Assembly (NCBI RefSeq): GCF_011405515.1
Contig: NZ_AP022671.1
Span: 1,116,001 to 1,180,000, forward strand
Length of the DNA stretch: 64,000 nt
Reading direction: 5' to 3'
DNA from: Nitrospira sp. KM1
GTDB taxonomy: Bacteria; Nitrospirota; Nitrospiria; Nitrospirales; Nitrospiraceae
In this document: positions 43,759-53,468 of the stretch, piece by piece
Layout of the letters: each line of letters begins with the position of its first letter
How positions within the stretch are numbered: the stretch's first letter is position 1
The notes under the pieces: model-generated
Told to the model about the DNA's origin: nothing
Databases searched by the model: none
What the model saw: only the letters and a program-made list of their open reading frames with translations
Made by a program: the position numbers and the translations under genes

Positions 43759-44769
43759 CTAGGCAAATCGGGCTTTCGCACGTAGGACCCGTTGGCAGCC
43801 CTGCTCGACTCTATCGGCGAGAATGGGATTCGCGAGTGCATCTTCCGTAAGATATTGCGCATGAGTCAATGCTTCTTCATCTTCAGGCATCAAGTTGTTT
43901 CCAATGCACAGCAGATCAAGCCCTGCCCGCAGTCCCAATTCGACAGCCTCTCGGGTTGAGTATTTCTTCTGCAGTCCCTGCATCTGAAGATCATCTGAAA
44001 TGAGTAATGCGTCGGGGATGCGTTGACGAAGCTTTCCTATCGCTATTGACGACATGGAAACGGGTCTATCTGCCTCCCACTGATGGACTATGCCGTGGCT
44101 CACCACAACACTGTCGCCCACCAGCGAGTGTCCCAAATCGTAAAAGAGACGCAGTTGCTCATCAGTGATCGTGCAGGAAACGTCCGTGAGATCGTGATGG
44201 CTGTTTTGAATTGCACCGCCGAGTCCTGGAAAATGCTTCAGGCTCAATCCGATTCCCGCATCGTGCGCGACATCATTGAGGATGCGGACATTCGCACGAA
44301 CAGCATCCGGATCATTAGAATAGGACCGGCCGATTGCACCGATATCGGGGTTCATCGGGTTCAAGTTCAGGTCGATCACGGGAGCCAGATTGTAATGAAA
44401 TCCAAGACGGCGTAGTTCGCAAAAACTGTCGGCGGCGAGGCGGCGCTTATCCGAGTCCGACAACTCGTTGAATACTTGCTGACTGGGCAGAGGAGCGAAT
44501 CCTCGCGCCGACTTCAATCGGCAGACTCTTCCACCTTCCTGATCGACGAACACCAGAGGACGGGAAGGCAATGCCGTAATGTCAGCACAGAGTGCTCGTA
44601 CCTGATCCGGAGAATCGATATTGTTCTGATACGTCCTAGTCTGGCAGTTGAAATCGAAGAGGATGACACCGCCCAGGCCATAACTGGCGGCAAAGGTTCT
44701 GAGCCAATCAGGGATATCGAGTCCCCGGAATCCAAGCAGGAAACATTGTCCGACGTCGATACGAACCAT
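43759..44769 (-). CDS. nagZ: Beta-N-acetylhexosaminidase, NagZ-like (GH3)
   Basis: A 336-aa cytoplasmic enzyme expected to remove N-acetylglucosamine from recycled peptidoglycan fragments. It has the GH3 NagZ signature KHFPG with a following HH, the DQEGGRVCRLK segment and the catalytic aspartate region ISDDLQMQGL. The length is usual. The start at 44769 follows GGGGGG; an upstream in-frame ATG would add 11 residues. It stands alone on the minus strand. Confidence 0.87.
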   Translation of the reverse strand: MVRIDVGQCFLLGFRGLDIPDWLRTFAASYGLGGVILFDFNCQTRTYQNNIDSPDQVRALCADITALPSRPLVFVDQEGGRVCRLKSARGFAPLPSQQVFNELSDSDKRRLAADSFCELRRLGFHYNLAPVIDLNLNPMNPDIGAIGRSYSNDPDAVRANVRILNDVAHDAGIGLSLKHFPGLGGAIQNSHHDLTDVSCTITDEQLRLFYDLGHSLVGDSVVVSHGIVHQWEADRPVSMSSIAIGKLRQRIPDALLISDDLQMQGLQKKYSTREAVELGLRAGLDLLCIGNNLMPEDEEALTHAQYLTEDALANPILADRVEQGCQRVLRAKARFA

Positions 44770-44971
44770 GAAATCCCCCCGGAGCTCGGATCTGCCTAGC
44801 ACCAGCGGCCGAACAATAAAAAATATCTAGAAGCCGGTCAAATGGAGAAAGAAGGTCTTCAGATAAGTGGAACGGCCTCTATTATACCCATTTACGGATG
44901 TGGCTGCCGGAGGAAGAAGCAGGATATTCGTTGTTTGGCAGCATGAGTATACCTGACCAGATCGTCGCACC

Positions 44972-47086
44972 TTAGTGCGCAAGACCAGCACGGGCTGCCG
45001 TCAGCGGGCCGTCGAGATGTGTAGCCAGAAACTTTTCCATTTCATTAAACACTCTGATACGATCCTCCGCACGGCTCAGGTGATGGTCTCCATCAGGAAA
45101 TTCCACATACCGAAAATTTGTATTGCCGGCCTTCTTCAAAGCGACCGCCATTTCACGTGATTGCTCAACCAATACGACGCGATCTTCCGCGCCATGCATC
45201 ATTAAGAGCGGCGTCCGAATCTTCTCCACATGATTGATAGGAGAGGTGGCGTTTAAGCGGGCGCGGTCGGACCATGCCGATCCCAGTTGCCGTTCCCATC
45301 CTATTCTATAGTTTACGTTATGTATGTTCTGCTGCAGCAAAAACTGGAGATCGGATACGCCCGCAAAACTCACGGCACACCTGTAGGCGTCCGGTGTTTT
45401 GGCAATACCCATCAGCGCGGCGTATCCGCCATAACTTCCTCCTACGATGCATATTCGATTCGGATCCGCCAGACCCCGAGCAACGACCTGTTGCACGCTA
45501 TCCGTCAGATCGTCCTGCATTTCAAGACCCCACCGCTTGAATCCCGCTTCCATAAATTCGCGTCCGTACCCGCTCGATCCCCTGAAATTGACCTGCAAAA
45601 CGGACCAACCTCGACTGACGAAAAACTGCGTCCAGTAATCAAAGCTCCGATCATCTCTGTAGACCGGTCCGCCGTGAGGAAAGAGTATGAGCGGCCGACG
45701 CACGTTCCGGCCGGGTGGCTTGGTGAAGTACCCATGCAGAATCGTTCCATCCCTGGCTTTGACGGTGAGAGGAGCCGGCTCGGCCAGTACTTTCGGATTC
45801 AAGTCCGGGTAGGCGTCTGCAATCCAAATCAGTCGATTACTGGGTTCGTCCAGAAGATACCATTGCCGCGGCTGCGTGGCGTGTTCGGAGGTAACCAGAT
45901 GGCGCAAGCCATCGTGACTGCTGCTATAGATAATATTGGCCCGTCCCGGAAGGGCCACATTCACTCTGGCGTGCAACGTTTCCACATCAGCGCTCCAATA
46001 CGTGTTCTTCGATGTATCGGCGTCATACTGCAGACCGACCGCGCGTTTCAACCAGGGAGCATAGATGAGACTTCCATTCACGTCGTAAACAGCATGAGAA
46101 GCCAAGAGGGCCGGCGGTGATTCGAGATTGGACAGATCCATTCTGTAGACAGCAGATCGTCCGTCAAGATCCTGTTTGACATACAGTATGTTCGGATCTT
46201 CATCGAATCCCAACGGCGCCAATCCGGCTTCTCGTTCGACGTCGAATTTGCGCAGGGTTTGCCATGAATCTCTTCCCGGTATCTTGACGAGATAATGAAT
46301 CGTCGTGCCCTCCACGGCCACTCCCAAGCGGACAACACCCTGACGGTCGGCAACCCAGGTGCGAATTCCATAGATGTTTCGTTCGACCAACTCCCGTTCA
46401 CCGGTATACACGTCGAGTTTGTAGACATCCGGATAGGTGGGAGTCTTAAAATCCAAGGCGATCAGGATGGAACGTGAATCACCTGGTATTCTCCCGATCA
46501 TTCCATCTTGAAGCTGCGGCAGATGATCGGGCTGGCCACGCAACGGATCCACCTCCGGCGTGACCAGGTCGGTCTTGAGATTCGAGCCATCGCGATTGAT
46601 GGCGAAAAGACGGGTCTGCACCCATTTATGGTGAACAGCCGTATCACGCCTGACGTCCGCCACCATGACGCTGACCAGCAACCGTTCATCATCGAACCAT
46701 TCAAACCATCGGACTGAGAACGTTTTGTTCTCGCTTTCCAGAATTCTTTTGAGATTCTTGCCATCGTGGGTGGACGTCACGACATAGGTCTTGGTTCCAA
46801 TGTTTTGTATTGAAGCCAGATGGGTCCCCGAGGGAGACAACTTCATGGATTGAATTAATGGGAGCGAGGCAAAGGACTTGATGGGAAGACGGCCAGATAT
46901 CGAGTTTCCTGTTTCGAGCGGCAACGGTTCCGAAATAATCTGCTCGTAGGAAGAACAGCCTTCCAAGAGAGAACCGAGCATGAGGACGCGGATGATCAGT
47001 ATGAATAGCGGATGTGAAATAGTATGTGTAGCACTTGGGTTCAGCGGTCGCTTGAAACGCCGCCCGAGAGACGATTCTAAGCACAT
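44972..47086 (-). CDS. S9-family prolyl oligopeptidase-like peptidase, lipoprotein
   Basis: A 704-aa exported serine peptidase. A beta-propeller makes up about residues 60-440, followed by the hydrolase domain with nucleophile motif GGSYGGYAAL, HGAEDRVVL for the aspartate and DGDHHLSRAED for the histidine. The signal ends in a lipobox-like LEGC, about residue 43. The start at 47086 follows a G-rich site; two earlier ATGs are in frame. Substrate preference (DPP-like or acylpeptide-like) cannot be told. Confidence 0.87.
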   Translation of the reverse strand: MCLESSLGRRFKRPLNPSATHTISHPLFILIIRVLMLGSLLEGCSSYEQIISEPLPLETGNSISGRLPIKSFASLPLIQSMKLSPSGTHLASIQNIGTKTYVVTSTHDGKNLKRILESENKTFSVRWFEWFDDERLLVSVMVADVRRDTAVHHKWVQTRLFAINRDGSNLKTDLVTPEVDPLRGQPDHLPQLQDGMIGRIPGDSRSILIALDFKTPTYPDVYKLDVYTGERELVERNIYGIRTWVADRQGVVRLGVAVEGTTIHYLVKIPGRDSWQTLRKFDVEREAGLAPLGFDEDPNILYVKQDLDGRSAVYRMDLSNLESPPALLASHAVYDVNGSLIYAPWLKRAVGLQYDADTSKNTYWSADVETLHARVNVALPGRANIIYSSSHDGLRHLVTSEHATQPRQWYLLDEPSNRLIWIADAYPDLNPKVLAEPAPLTVKARDGTILHGYFTKPPGRNVRRPLILFPHGGPVYRDDRSFDYWTQFFVSRGWSVLQVNFRGSSGYGREFMEAGFKRWGLEMQDDLTDSVQQVVARGLADPNRICIVGGSYGGYAALMGIAKTPDAYRCAVSFAGVSDLQFLLQQNIHNVNYRIGWERQLGSAWSDRARLNATSPINHVEKIRTPLLMMHGAEDRVVLVEQSREMAVALKKAGNTNFRYVEFPDGDHHLSRAEDRIRVFNEMEKFLATHLDGPLTAARAGLAH

Positions 47087-47158
47087 CGCACCCCCACGCA
47101 TAAGTTGATCGCGAGCGGTCGCTTCACGATATGGAAAGGATTCCAAACGTGATTGATC

Positions 47159-47986
47159 TTACATCGAAGGGAGAGATTGTCCAGCAATAGTCGGAAGGCG
47201 CCCAAAATAGTGAAGTGCGATCGCTACACTTGCAGACACGTTGAGAGATTCCATACTGGAACGTATGGGGATGGAGAATCGCACTACGGCCGCTCTCCTC
47301 GTATGCTCGCTCACGCCTTGCCCTTCATTTCCGAAGACGAGGATGAGACGATCCGGAATCGAATGAATGCTCTCGATTTCCACGGCTTCGCGCAAAGACG
47401 CATCCGACGCATAGACCGCGCACCCTTTGGAGGATAAGCCGGCCACGTCCGGTCTAATGAACATCGGAAGGCACAGCAAGGCTCCGCCGGTCGCCCGAAC
47501 AACTTTGGGATTGAACCGATCAACCGAGTCCGAGGTCAGCCACAGTGCAGTGGAATTCAGCGCGGCGGCCGTCCGAATAATCGCTCCAAGATTCAGAGGA
47601 TCCTGAATCCTCTCTCCGAACAACCCCAGCACACGGTCTTGGCTCAAGACCTCAGACTCGCTCCAGACCGGTTGCTTGACGACGGCAAGTATTTCTTGAG
47701 GAGTCCGGACATTCGACAGCGTCGCGAAGACTTGGCTGGAGCATGTATAGGAGAAAACCCCTGATGTCTCTCTCAGGTGTCGGTCGGTCGGAAGTTCCCG
47801 TCGGCAATATGCCGGCGTAGTCACGACCGTTTGAACGAGAGAGGGATATTCGGCGAGCACGTCCCGCACAGCCTTGGCACCTTCGACGACGAAGGTGCCG
47901 TCGGCTTCGCGAGTCCGCTTTTCATGAAGGAGTTTTCTGATGTGCGCCGCTGAGGCGCGCGTCAACGGGCGAGTGAGAGCAGGCAC
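47159..47986 (-). CDS. TrmH/SpoU-family RNA 2'-O-methyltransferase
   Basis: A 275-aa RNA methyltransferase of the SPOUT class, likely on 23S rRNA or tRNA. It has an N-terminal substrate-binding domain and the knot motifs: motif 1 (NLGAIIRTAAAL), motif 2 (LIVLVFGNEGQGVS) and motif 3 (IPIRSSMESLNVSASVAIALH). The target nucleotide is not identified. Confidence 0.9.
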   Translation of the reverse strand: MPALTRPLTRASAAHIRKLLHEKRTREADGTFVVEGAKAVRDVLAEYPSLVQTVVTTPAYCRRELPTDRHLRETSGVFSYTCSSQVFATLSNVRTPQEILAVVKQPVWSESEVLSQDRVLGLFGERIQDPLNLGAIIRTAAALNSTALWLTSDSVDRFNPKVVRATGGALLCLPMFIRPDVAGLSSKGCAVYASDASLREAVEIESIHSIPDRLILVFGNEGQGVSEHTRRAAVVRFSIPIRSSMESLNVSASVAIALHYFGRLPTIAGQSLPSM

Positions 47987-48015
47987 GCTTAACGGTTCAC
48001 CCTACCAACCGGAAA

Positions 48016-48357
48016 TCAACGGCGCTTGCGACCTGATGCGGCTTCTGCAGCCCGAATCCGTTGCGCCCGGGCCTTTGCTCGTTTCAGGGCGGTTAACTTT
48101 CCTTTCGTGCGGTCATCTTCATGCTGCAATTGCTCGAGCTGTGACTTGAGATGCGCCCTTTCTTGCCGATGCAATGTCGCGCACTCTTCTTTGGACAAAG
48201 AGACCCAGTCCCCACCAGTTCTGGCCCGCTTAATGCGTTGGTCCAGCGATTCACGCAATTGTTTGGTTCGCATGGACAAGAGGGATTTCAAAGCCTGCCT
48301 CCGGCGTTGAACTTCCTCTTCTTCCGCCATAATTCCACGAATATCCGTCCCTAACAT
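48016..48357 (-). CDS. Helical basic protein of unknown function
   Basis: A 113-aa, highly charged, probably coiled-coil protein (EEEEVQRRRQALKSLLSMRTKQ..., ending RIRAAEAASGRKRR). The start at 48357 follows GAGGAGG. No family is recognised. It lies 30 bp after the TrmH-type gene's start region on the same strand. Confidence 0.6.
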   Translation of the reverse strand: MLGTDIRGIMAEEEEVQRRRQALKSLLSMRTKQLRESLDQRIKRARTGGDWVSLSKEECATLHRQERAHLKSQLEQLQHEDDRTKGKLTALKRAKARAQRIRAAEAASGRKRR

Positions 48358-48494
48358 GCTTGCCTCCTCACCCCCTGAGGGGATAATCATCAAAGGCATT
48401 CTACATGATTTGATCATTCATCTTCCACTGTGAGAATTTCTGCATAAGCCATTGAATTAAAAAGACATGACCAGAAAATCCGTTCAAGTTCGTA

Positions 48495-48524
48495 TTGCAG
48501 CTCAGGTACCATTTTCAGTAATAT
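48495..48524 (+). promoter_or_regulatory. Sigma-70 promoter giving a leaderless message
   Basis: TTGCAG, 18 bp, TAATAT. The expected start point is the ATG of the XRE gene at 48531. Confidence 0.5.
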
Positions 48525-48530
48525 CTCCAA

Positions 48531-48992
48531 ATGCCAATTGGTCCGCAGATCCAAGCTTGGAGACTCTCAAAAGGCTTATCGCTCGAAGGTTTGGCATCGG
48601 AATCGCATCTTGAATCTCGTGTTCTTGAAGACATCGAAACCGGGACGATAGACCCGCCGGCATCTTTGCTCGAATCGATAGCCGCCTCGCTGAAAATTCC
48701 TGTGGCGTGGATGTTCAGTCATCCCACCGCATTTCAACAACTATTTCACGAATCGGATGATGAGGATGGTGACAAGCCGGAAGAACCCGATCCGGTCACC
48801 GCGCGCATTTTGTCCGCGTCTCGGATGGACCACTCTCTCTATGTGCTCCTGACAGTACTCATGCAACATGCCGATCCCAAATTATTACGAGCTGCGGAGG
48901 CGAGCCTGCGGAGTCTCGTCAAGCAGTCAAAACAGTCGAGCATCCCGTGGCAAAATAGGCCCTCGGGCCATTTCGAACCACCGAGCGATTGA
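48531..48992 (+). CDS. XRE-family helix-turn-helix regulator
   Basis: A 153-aa regulator with an N-terminal Cro/C1-type helix-turn-helix (about 4-60, IQAWRLSKGLSLEGLASES...LEDIETGTIDPPASLLESIAASL) and an acidic linker followed by a helical domain of unknown ligand. No Shine-Dalgarno site precedes it, matching the leaderless promoter. Target genes are not apparent. Confidence 0.83.
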   Translation: MPIGPQIQAWRLSKGLSLEGLASESHLESRVLEDIETGTIDPPASLLESIAASLKIPVAWMFSHPTAFQQLFHESDDEDGDKPEEPDPVTARILSASRMDHSLYVLLTVLMQHADPKLLRAAEASLRSLVKQSKQSSIPWQNRPSGHFEPPSD

Positions 48993-48998
48993 ATGTAT

Positions 48999-50192
48999 TT
49001 ACGCGACATGGAATAGGAGGCATTTCAGATACCGGGTCTCAGGCATTTCTGGAAGAATCGGGTGGTCGCGTCCCTGTCCTCTCAGCTCAAGCAATTTGAG
49101 CTGGCGTTTGGCATCGTAAGCGGCCTTGTAGATCGCATTTTTGAAGGCCTCCTCAGACACATGGTGCGAACAAGAACTGGTCACCAATATCCCATCAGGC
49201 TTTGTCAGACGAATTCCAAGTAGATTCACGTCTTTATAGCCAGCCAAGGCCTTTGGCACCGCCTGTTTGCTTCTGGCAAATGCCGGAGGATCCAGAAACA
49301 CCACATCATACCGCTCCCCTTCTCGATTCATGCGCCGCATCTCTTCAAACGCATCGCCCTGATGGTACGAGCAACGGGTTTCGACGCCGTTCATGGCAGC
49401 GTGGCGGCGAGCGAGAGACAGCGCCTCTGCACTCACATCTATCCCGGTCACAGAGCTGGCCCCTTCAAGCGCCGCATGGATGCCAAATGCGCCCGTGTGA
49501 CAGAATCCCTCCAGCACATGGGCGCCGGCAACGATCCGCGCTGCGACCATGCGGTTTTCGCGCTGATCGCAGAACCATCCCGTCTTCTGTCCTTCGGATA
49601 CATTGACAACGAATCTCGCCGGCCCTTCGTGAACTTCGACGGTCGTAGAACCGCTTCCTCGTACAAATCCGGTCTCGAGAGGAAGCCCTTCCAGCATCCT
49701 GCTCTTCGCATCATTTCTCATATATATCCGTGTGACGCCGCACACGTCGCACAGCATGCCCGCTAAGAGGTCTTTTCTGCGATCCATGCCGGCCGATAGC
49801 GTTTGCATGACCAGGACATCGTCGTACCGGTCCACGATCAGGCCAGGCAAGAGATCGGCTTCGCCGTAGATGACCCGATAGGCATTGGTACCAGACACGA
49901 TGCGGCGGCGTAGCCGGTCTGCTTGTGCGATCCGTTCTCTCCAGAACCCAGGTGTGACCGGCGTGTCATTGAATGAGAGAATCCGTACGCGGATTTTTGA
50001 GTCGGGGTTGAAAAAGCCTCTCGCATAAAAGCGTCCGTTTTGAAGATGAAGATCGATGAGATCGCCGGCTTTCGGGTCGCCTGAGACCCGTTGGACGAAT
50101 CCGGCATAGATCCACGGATGCCTGGTTCCGACGATTTCCTTCTCGCGCGTCAGGATCGCCCGTCCAACAGGCTTCTCTTCGATCAAACTCAT
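48999..50192 (-). CDS. rlmI: PUA-domain SAM-dependent rRNA methyltransferase, RlmI-like
   Basis: A 397-aa methyltransferase with an N-terminal PUA domain (about 8-85, HPWIYAGFVQRV...GRFYARGFFNPDSKIRVRIL) and a Rossmann methyltransferase domain (LEGFCHTGAFGIHAALEGASSVTGIDVS; catalytic DPPAF). RlmI methylates C5 of a 23S rRNA cytosine; this assignment is by similarity. It converges with the XRE gene, leaving a 6-bp gap. Confidence 0.9.
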   Translation of the reverse strand: MSLIEEKPVGRAILTREKEIVGTRHPWIYAGFVQRVSGDPKAGDLIDLHLQNGRFYARGFFNPDSKIRVRILSFNDTPVTPGFWRERIAQADRLRRRIVSGTNAYRVIYGEADLLPGLIVDRYDDVLVMQTLSAGMDRRKDLLAGMLCDVCGVTRIYMRNDAKSRMLEGLPLETGFVRGSGSTTVEVHEGPARFVVNVSEGQKTGWFCDQRENRMVAARIVAGAHVLEGFCHTGAFGIHAALEGASSVTGIDVSAEALSLARRHAAMNGVETRCSYHQGDAFEEMRRMNREGERYDVVFLDPPAFARSKQAVPKALAGYKDVNLLGIRLTKPDGILVTSSCSHHVSEEAFKNAIYKAAYDAKRQLKLLELRGQGRDHPILPEMPETRYLKCLLFHVA

Positions 50193-50295
50193 ACGGTGAT
50201 CTCACTTCCGATGTATGGCGCAGCGCGCCGGTGTCACGCTTTCGGCTTGACGGCGACACCACGCTGTGGTTTGCTGCACCATATAACTCCGGATA

Positions 50296-51984
50296 GTGAG
50301 TCGGCAACAGGCAATCGATACAGAACACATGAGCGATACGGCTTCGATCGGATCAGCGGTCATCGAGCGATTGCACCAATTGGGTGTCCGTCACATTTTC
50401 GGCATTCCGGGTGACTACGTGCTCACCCTCTATCAGCTGATTGAGCGCTCGCCGATCCAGCACGTCGGAACCACTCGGGAGGATTGCGCCGGCTTCGCTG
50501 CTGATGCCTATGCGCGCATCAACGGAATAGGCGCCGCCTGCGTCACGTACTGCGTCGGTGGCTTGAATACCGTCAATGCCATTGCGTGCGCGTACGCGGA
50601 ACGCTCTCCTGTCGTATTGCTCACCGGTTCGCCGGGTCTGTCCGAACGCACCAAGATGCCTTATATGCATCACATGGTTCGGGAGTTTTCCACGCAGCGC
50701 GATGTCTTTGAGCGGATGACCGTGGCCGCCGTCTCGCTTGATGATCCGCTGACGGCCGAGCGTGAAATGGACCGTGCGTTTGCCGCATTGCTTCGTTATC
50801 GACGCCCCATCTATATAGAAATTCCGCGAGACCTGGTCCATACGCCGCTGGGCACTCCGTTGCGGCCGTTGTGTCTCAACGACGAACCCAGCGATCCGGC
50901 TGCGCTCGACGAGGCGATCGAAGAAGTCCGCATGATGCTTGCCTCTGCCAAACGACCCGCAATTCTCGCCGGCGCTGAGATCGGCCGGTTCGGCCTGCAG
51001 GATCATCTCGCCCGTCTCGTCGAACAGTTGAACGTCCCCATCGCGTCAACCCTGCTGGGAAAATCAATCATCCGGGAGGACCATCCGCTCTATGTCGGCG
51101 TGTACGGCGGATTGATCGCACGCGATGAAATTCAACAGTTCATCAATGACTCCGATTGTCTTCTGATCTTGGGGTCCATTCTCTCCGACATGGAAGGATT
51201 GGATGCACGTTCGCCATTGATCTTAGAAGGACGCACCGTTCATGCCACTGCCGACCGGGTCGCGATCAAGCATCATCGGTACGACACGATCCGTTTCGAA
51301 GATTTCGTCCGTGCCCTCAGCACGTATCCGTTTACCCGGTTTTCTTCGAGACCGCTCCCCGATCCGTTCCCAATCGAGCACAAACCGGTTGAACAGGAGG
51401 GGAACGTGACCCTCTACGGATTGTTCCGTCACCTGGACGGCGTGCTGGATGCGCGGACACGCATCGTGGCCGATGTGGGCGAATCACTTTTCGCCGCGGC
51501 CGATCTTCATGTGCACAGGCGCTTTGAATTTCTTTCCCCGGCCTACTACACATCCATGGGTTTTGCCGTCCCGGCGGCCGTCGGAGCCGCCTTTGCCGAT
51601 CCTTCCGTGCGATCGATCGTGCTGGTCGGTGACGGCGCGTTTCAAATGACGGGCACCGAACTCGCGACCGCCGTCCGGTACCGACAATTTCCAATCGTCA
51701 TCGTATTGAACAATCGCGGATATTCAACCGAACGGGAAATTTTAGAGGGTCCGTTCAATGATATCCACGACTGGCACTACGACCGAATTTGCGACGTGAT
51801 CGGAGGCGGATGCGGGATGCGGATCCGCACTCAAGATGAATTTGAGCGTGGTCTGGCAGCCGCGCTCGCGGACCAAAACAGTCTTTACGTGTTGAACGTG
51901 CTCTTGGATCCCGCCGACCGTTCCCCCGGTATGGTCAGACTGGCTCATCGGTTAGCCAAGCGGCTGGCAACGGACCGTCCCTAG
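50296..51984 (+). CDS. ThDP-dependent decarboxylase-like enzyme
   Basis: A 562-aa enzyme of the pyruvate/indolepyruvate decarboxylase type. It has an N-terminal pyrimidine-binding domain with the catalytic glutamate in TTREDCAGFAADAYARING, a middle domain (about 195-330) and the ThDP-diphosphate domain with GDGAFQMTGTELATAVRYRQ. The 2-oxo acid is not evident. The GTG at 50296 is used; ATG at 50329 is an alternative. It may share an operon with the glycosyltransferases 240 bp downstream, but that is unsure. Confidence 0.85.
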   Translation: MSRQQAIDTEHMSDTASIGSAVIERLHQLGVRHIFGIPGDYVLTLYQLIERSPIQHVGTTREDCAGFAADAYARINGIGAACVTYCVGGLNTVNAIACAYAERSPVVLLTGSPGLSERTKMPYMHHMVREFSTQRDVFERMTVAAVSLDDPLTAEREMDRAFAALLRYRRPIYIEIPRDLVHTPLGTPLRPLCLNDEPSDPAALDEAIEEVRMMLASAKRPAILAGAEIGRFGLQDHLARLVEQLNVPIASTLLGKSIIREDHPLYVGVYGGLIARDEIQQFINDSDCLLILGSILSDMEGLDARSPLILEGRTVHATADRVAIKHHRYDTIRFEDFVRALSTYPFTRFSSRPLPDPFPIEHKPVEQEGNVTLYGLFRHLDGVLDARTRIVADVGESLFAAADLHVHRRFEFLSPAYYTSMGFAVPAAVGAAFADPSVRSIVLVGDGAFQMTGTELATAVRYRQFPIVIVLNNRGYSTEREILEGPFNDIHDWHYDRICDVIGGGCGMRIRTQDEFERGLAAALADQNSLYVLNVLLDPADRSPGMVRLAHRLAKRLATDRP

Positions 51985-52223
51985 CCCATCATCCCCCCCG
52001 GCTGAAGACACGCTCCCTCACATCCTTCGGCTACTTGCTTAGCCTCTTTCCGCGAAGGTATCATCTTAACTACGAAATCTCTGCAAGTGGCACGTCGCCT
52101 GCACTGAAAGGTAATCGCAAGACATGCGATGGCAGTGCCTTTTTTGCGTCACGTGATCATGCACTGCAGTCGTGGCAAGAGGGAGAGAATGACTCCCCTG
52201 CAAATCCCTCTTCGGAGGTTGCG

Positions 52224-53468
52224 ATGTCCGATTTTTATCAGAACGGCGTAGTCACGGTCTTACATCGTCTCGGCAGGCCCAATGTCGAGCAATTGGAACA
52301 AGAGCTCGTCAGATACGGTCATGATCATCCTATCGCGCTCGTACTCCCGTCTTTGTATGCAGAATTGAGCAGACCCGCGCTCAAACACATCGTCGAAACG
52401 CTCAAGAAAGTCTCGTATCTCAATGAAATCGTCATCTCGCTGGACCGAGCGTCGGCGCTGGAGTTTCGCTTGGCGAAGCAATATTTCTCAGAGCTCCCCC
52501 ACCGCGTCCGGGTCATCTGGAACGATGGCGCCAGGATACAGAATATTCTGAGCCGCCTGGTCACGAACAACATCGACATCGGGCTGCCGGGAAAGGGTCG
52601 GGGTTGTTGGATGGCGTTCGGCTATATCCTCGCACGCAATCAGAGCCAGGTGATCGCCTTGCACGATTGCGACATCACCAGTTACAATCGCGAGTATCTA
52701 GCCCGCCTCTGTTATCCCGTGGCCAATCCGAATCTGGGTTACGAGTTCTGCAAAGGTTATTACAGTCGAGTCACTGACCGGCTGCATGGCCGCGTGACGC
52801 GGCTCTTTATCACGCCACTGATCCGTAGCCTTCAGCAACTCGTCGGTCCGCATCCTCTGCTGACCTTTCTCGACAGTTTCCGCTACCCGTTGGCCGGAGA
52901 ATTTGCCATGGTCAAGGATTTGGCATGGACGAACCGAATACCAGGCGATTGGGGGCTGGAGATCGGCGTCTTGGCGGAGGTGTACCGTAATTGCGCGCTT
53001 CGCCGCATCTGCCAGGCCGATATCGCGGATGCCTATGAACACAAGCATCAGGACCTTTCGAACGACAATCCCAATGCCGGGCTGCTGAAAATGTGCGTTG
53101 ATATCACGAAGTCATTGTTCCGTAATCTCGCCAGCGAGGGAGTCATCTTGTCGGACGGAGTGTTGAAGACATTGCGGGCGACATACCTTCAGAGTGCGCA
53201 AGAAGCCATCAGCCGCTATGAAAACGATGCGGCGATCAACAGCCTCGCATTCGATCGCCATGAGGAACGCACGGCCGTGGAGGTATTCCTTCAGGGCATG
53301 AAAATCGCGACCGACGGGTTCCGCGAGGACGCTCTCGGCGTGCCGATGATTTCGAATTGGAGCCGGGTCGCACACGCCGTCCCGGACATATTTGAACGGA
53401 TCATCGAATCCGTCGAAGAGGATCATGCGTGGAATCCCACCGCCGAATCCGTGGCGGCACCACTATGA
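52224..53468 (+). CDS. Glycosyltransferase, GT81/glucosyl-3-phosphoglycerate synthase-like
   Basis: A 414-aa nucleotide-sugar transferase (GT-A fold). It shows LVLPSLYAELSRPALKHIV, the metal-binding DCD in IALHDCDITSYN, and conserved blocks YEFCKGYYSRVTDRLHGRVTRLF and PLAGEFAM...WGLEIGVLAE. These resemble GpgS/MpgS-type enzymes (GT81) that make glucosyl- or mannosyl-3-phosphoglycerate, a precursor of compatible solutes. The start at 52224 follows GGAGG. Its stop overlaps the next gene's ATG (ATGA). Confidence 0.75.
   Translation: MSDFYQNGVVTVLHRLGRPNVEQLEQELVRYGHDHPIALVLPSLYAELSRPALKHIVETLKKVSYLNEIVISLDRASALEFRLAKQYFSELPHRVRVIWNDGARIQNILSRLVTNNIDIGLPGKGRGCWMAFGYILARNQSQVIALHDCDITSYNREYLARLCYPVANPNLGYEFCKGYYSRVTDRLHGRVTRLFITPLIRSLQQLVGPHPLLTFLDSFRYPLAGEFAMVKDLAWTNRIPGDWGLEIGVLAEVYRNCALRRICQADIADAYEHKHQDLSNDNPNAGLLKMCVDITKSLFRNLASEGVILSDGVLKTLRATYLQSAQEAISRYENDAAINSLAFDRHEERTAVEVFLQGMKIATDGFREDALGVPMISNWSRVAHAVPDIFERIIESVEEDHAWNPTAESVAAPL

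Noticed and set aside
43511-43762. 84-codon plus-strand frame in the ackA-nagZ gap
   Set aside because: No ribosome site, no family pattern and it runs into the nagZ 3' end.
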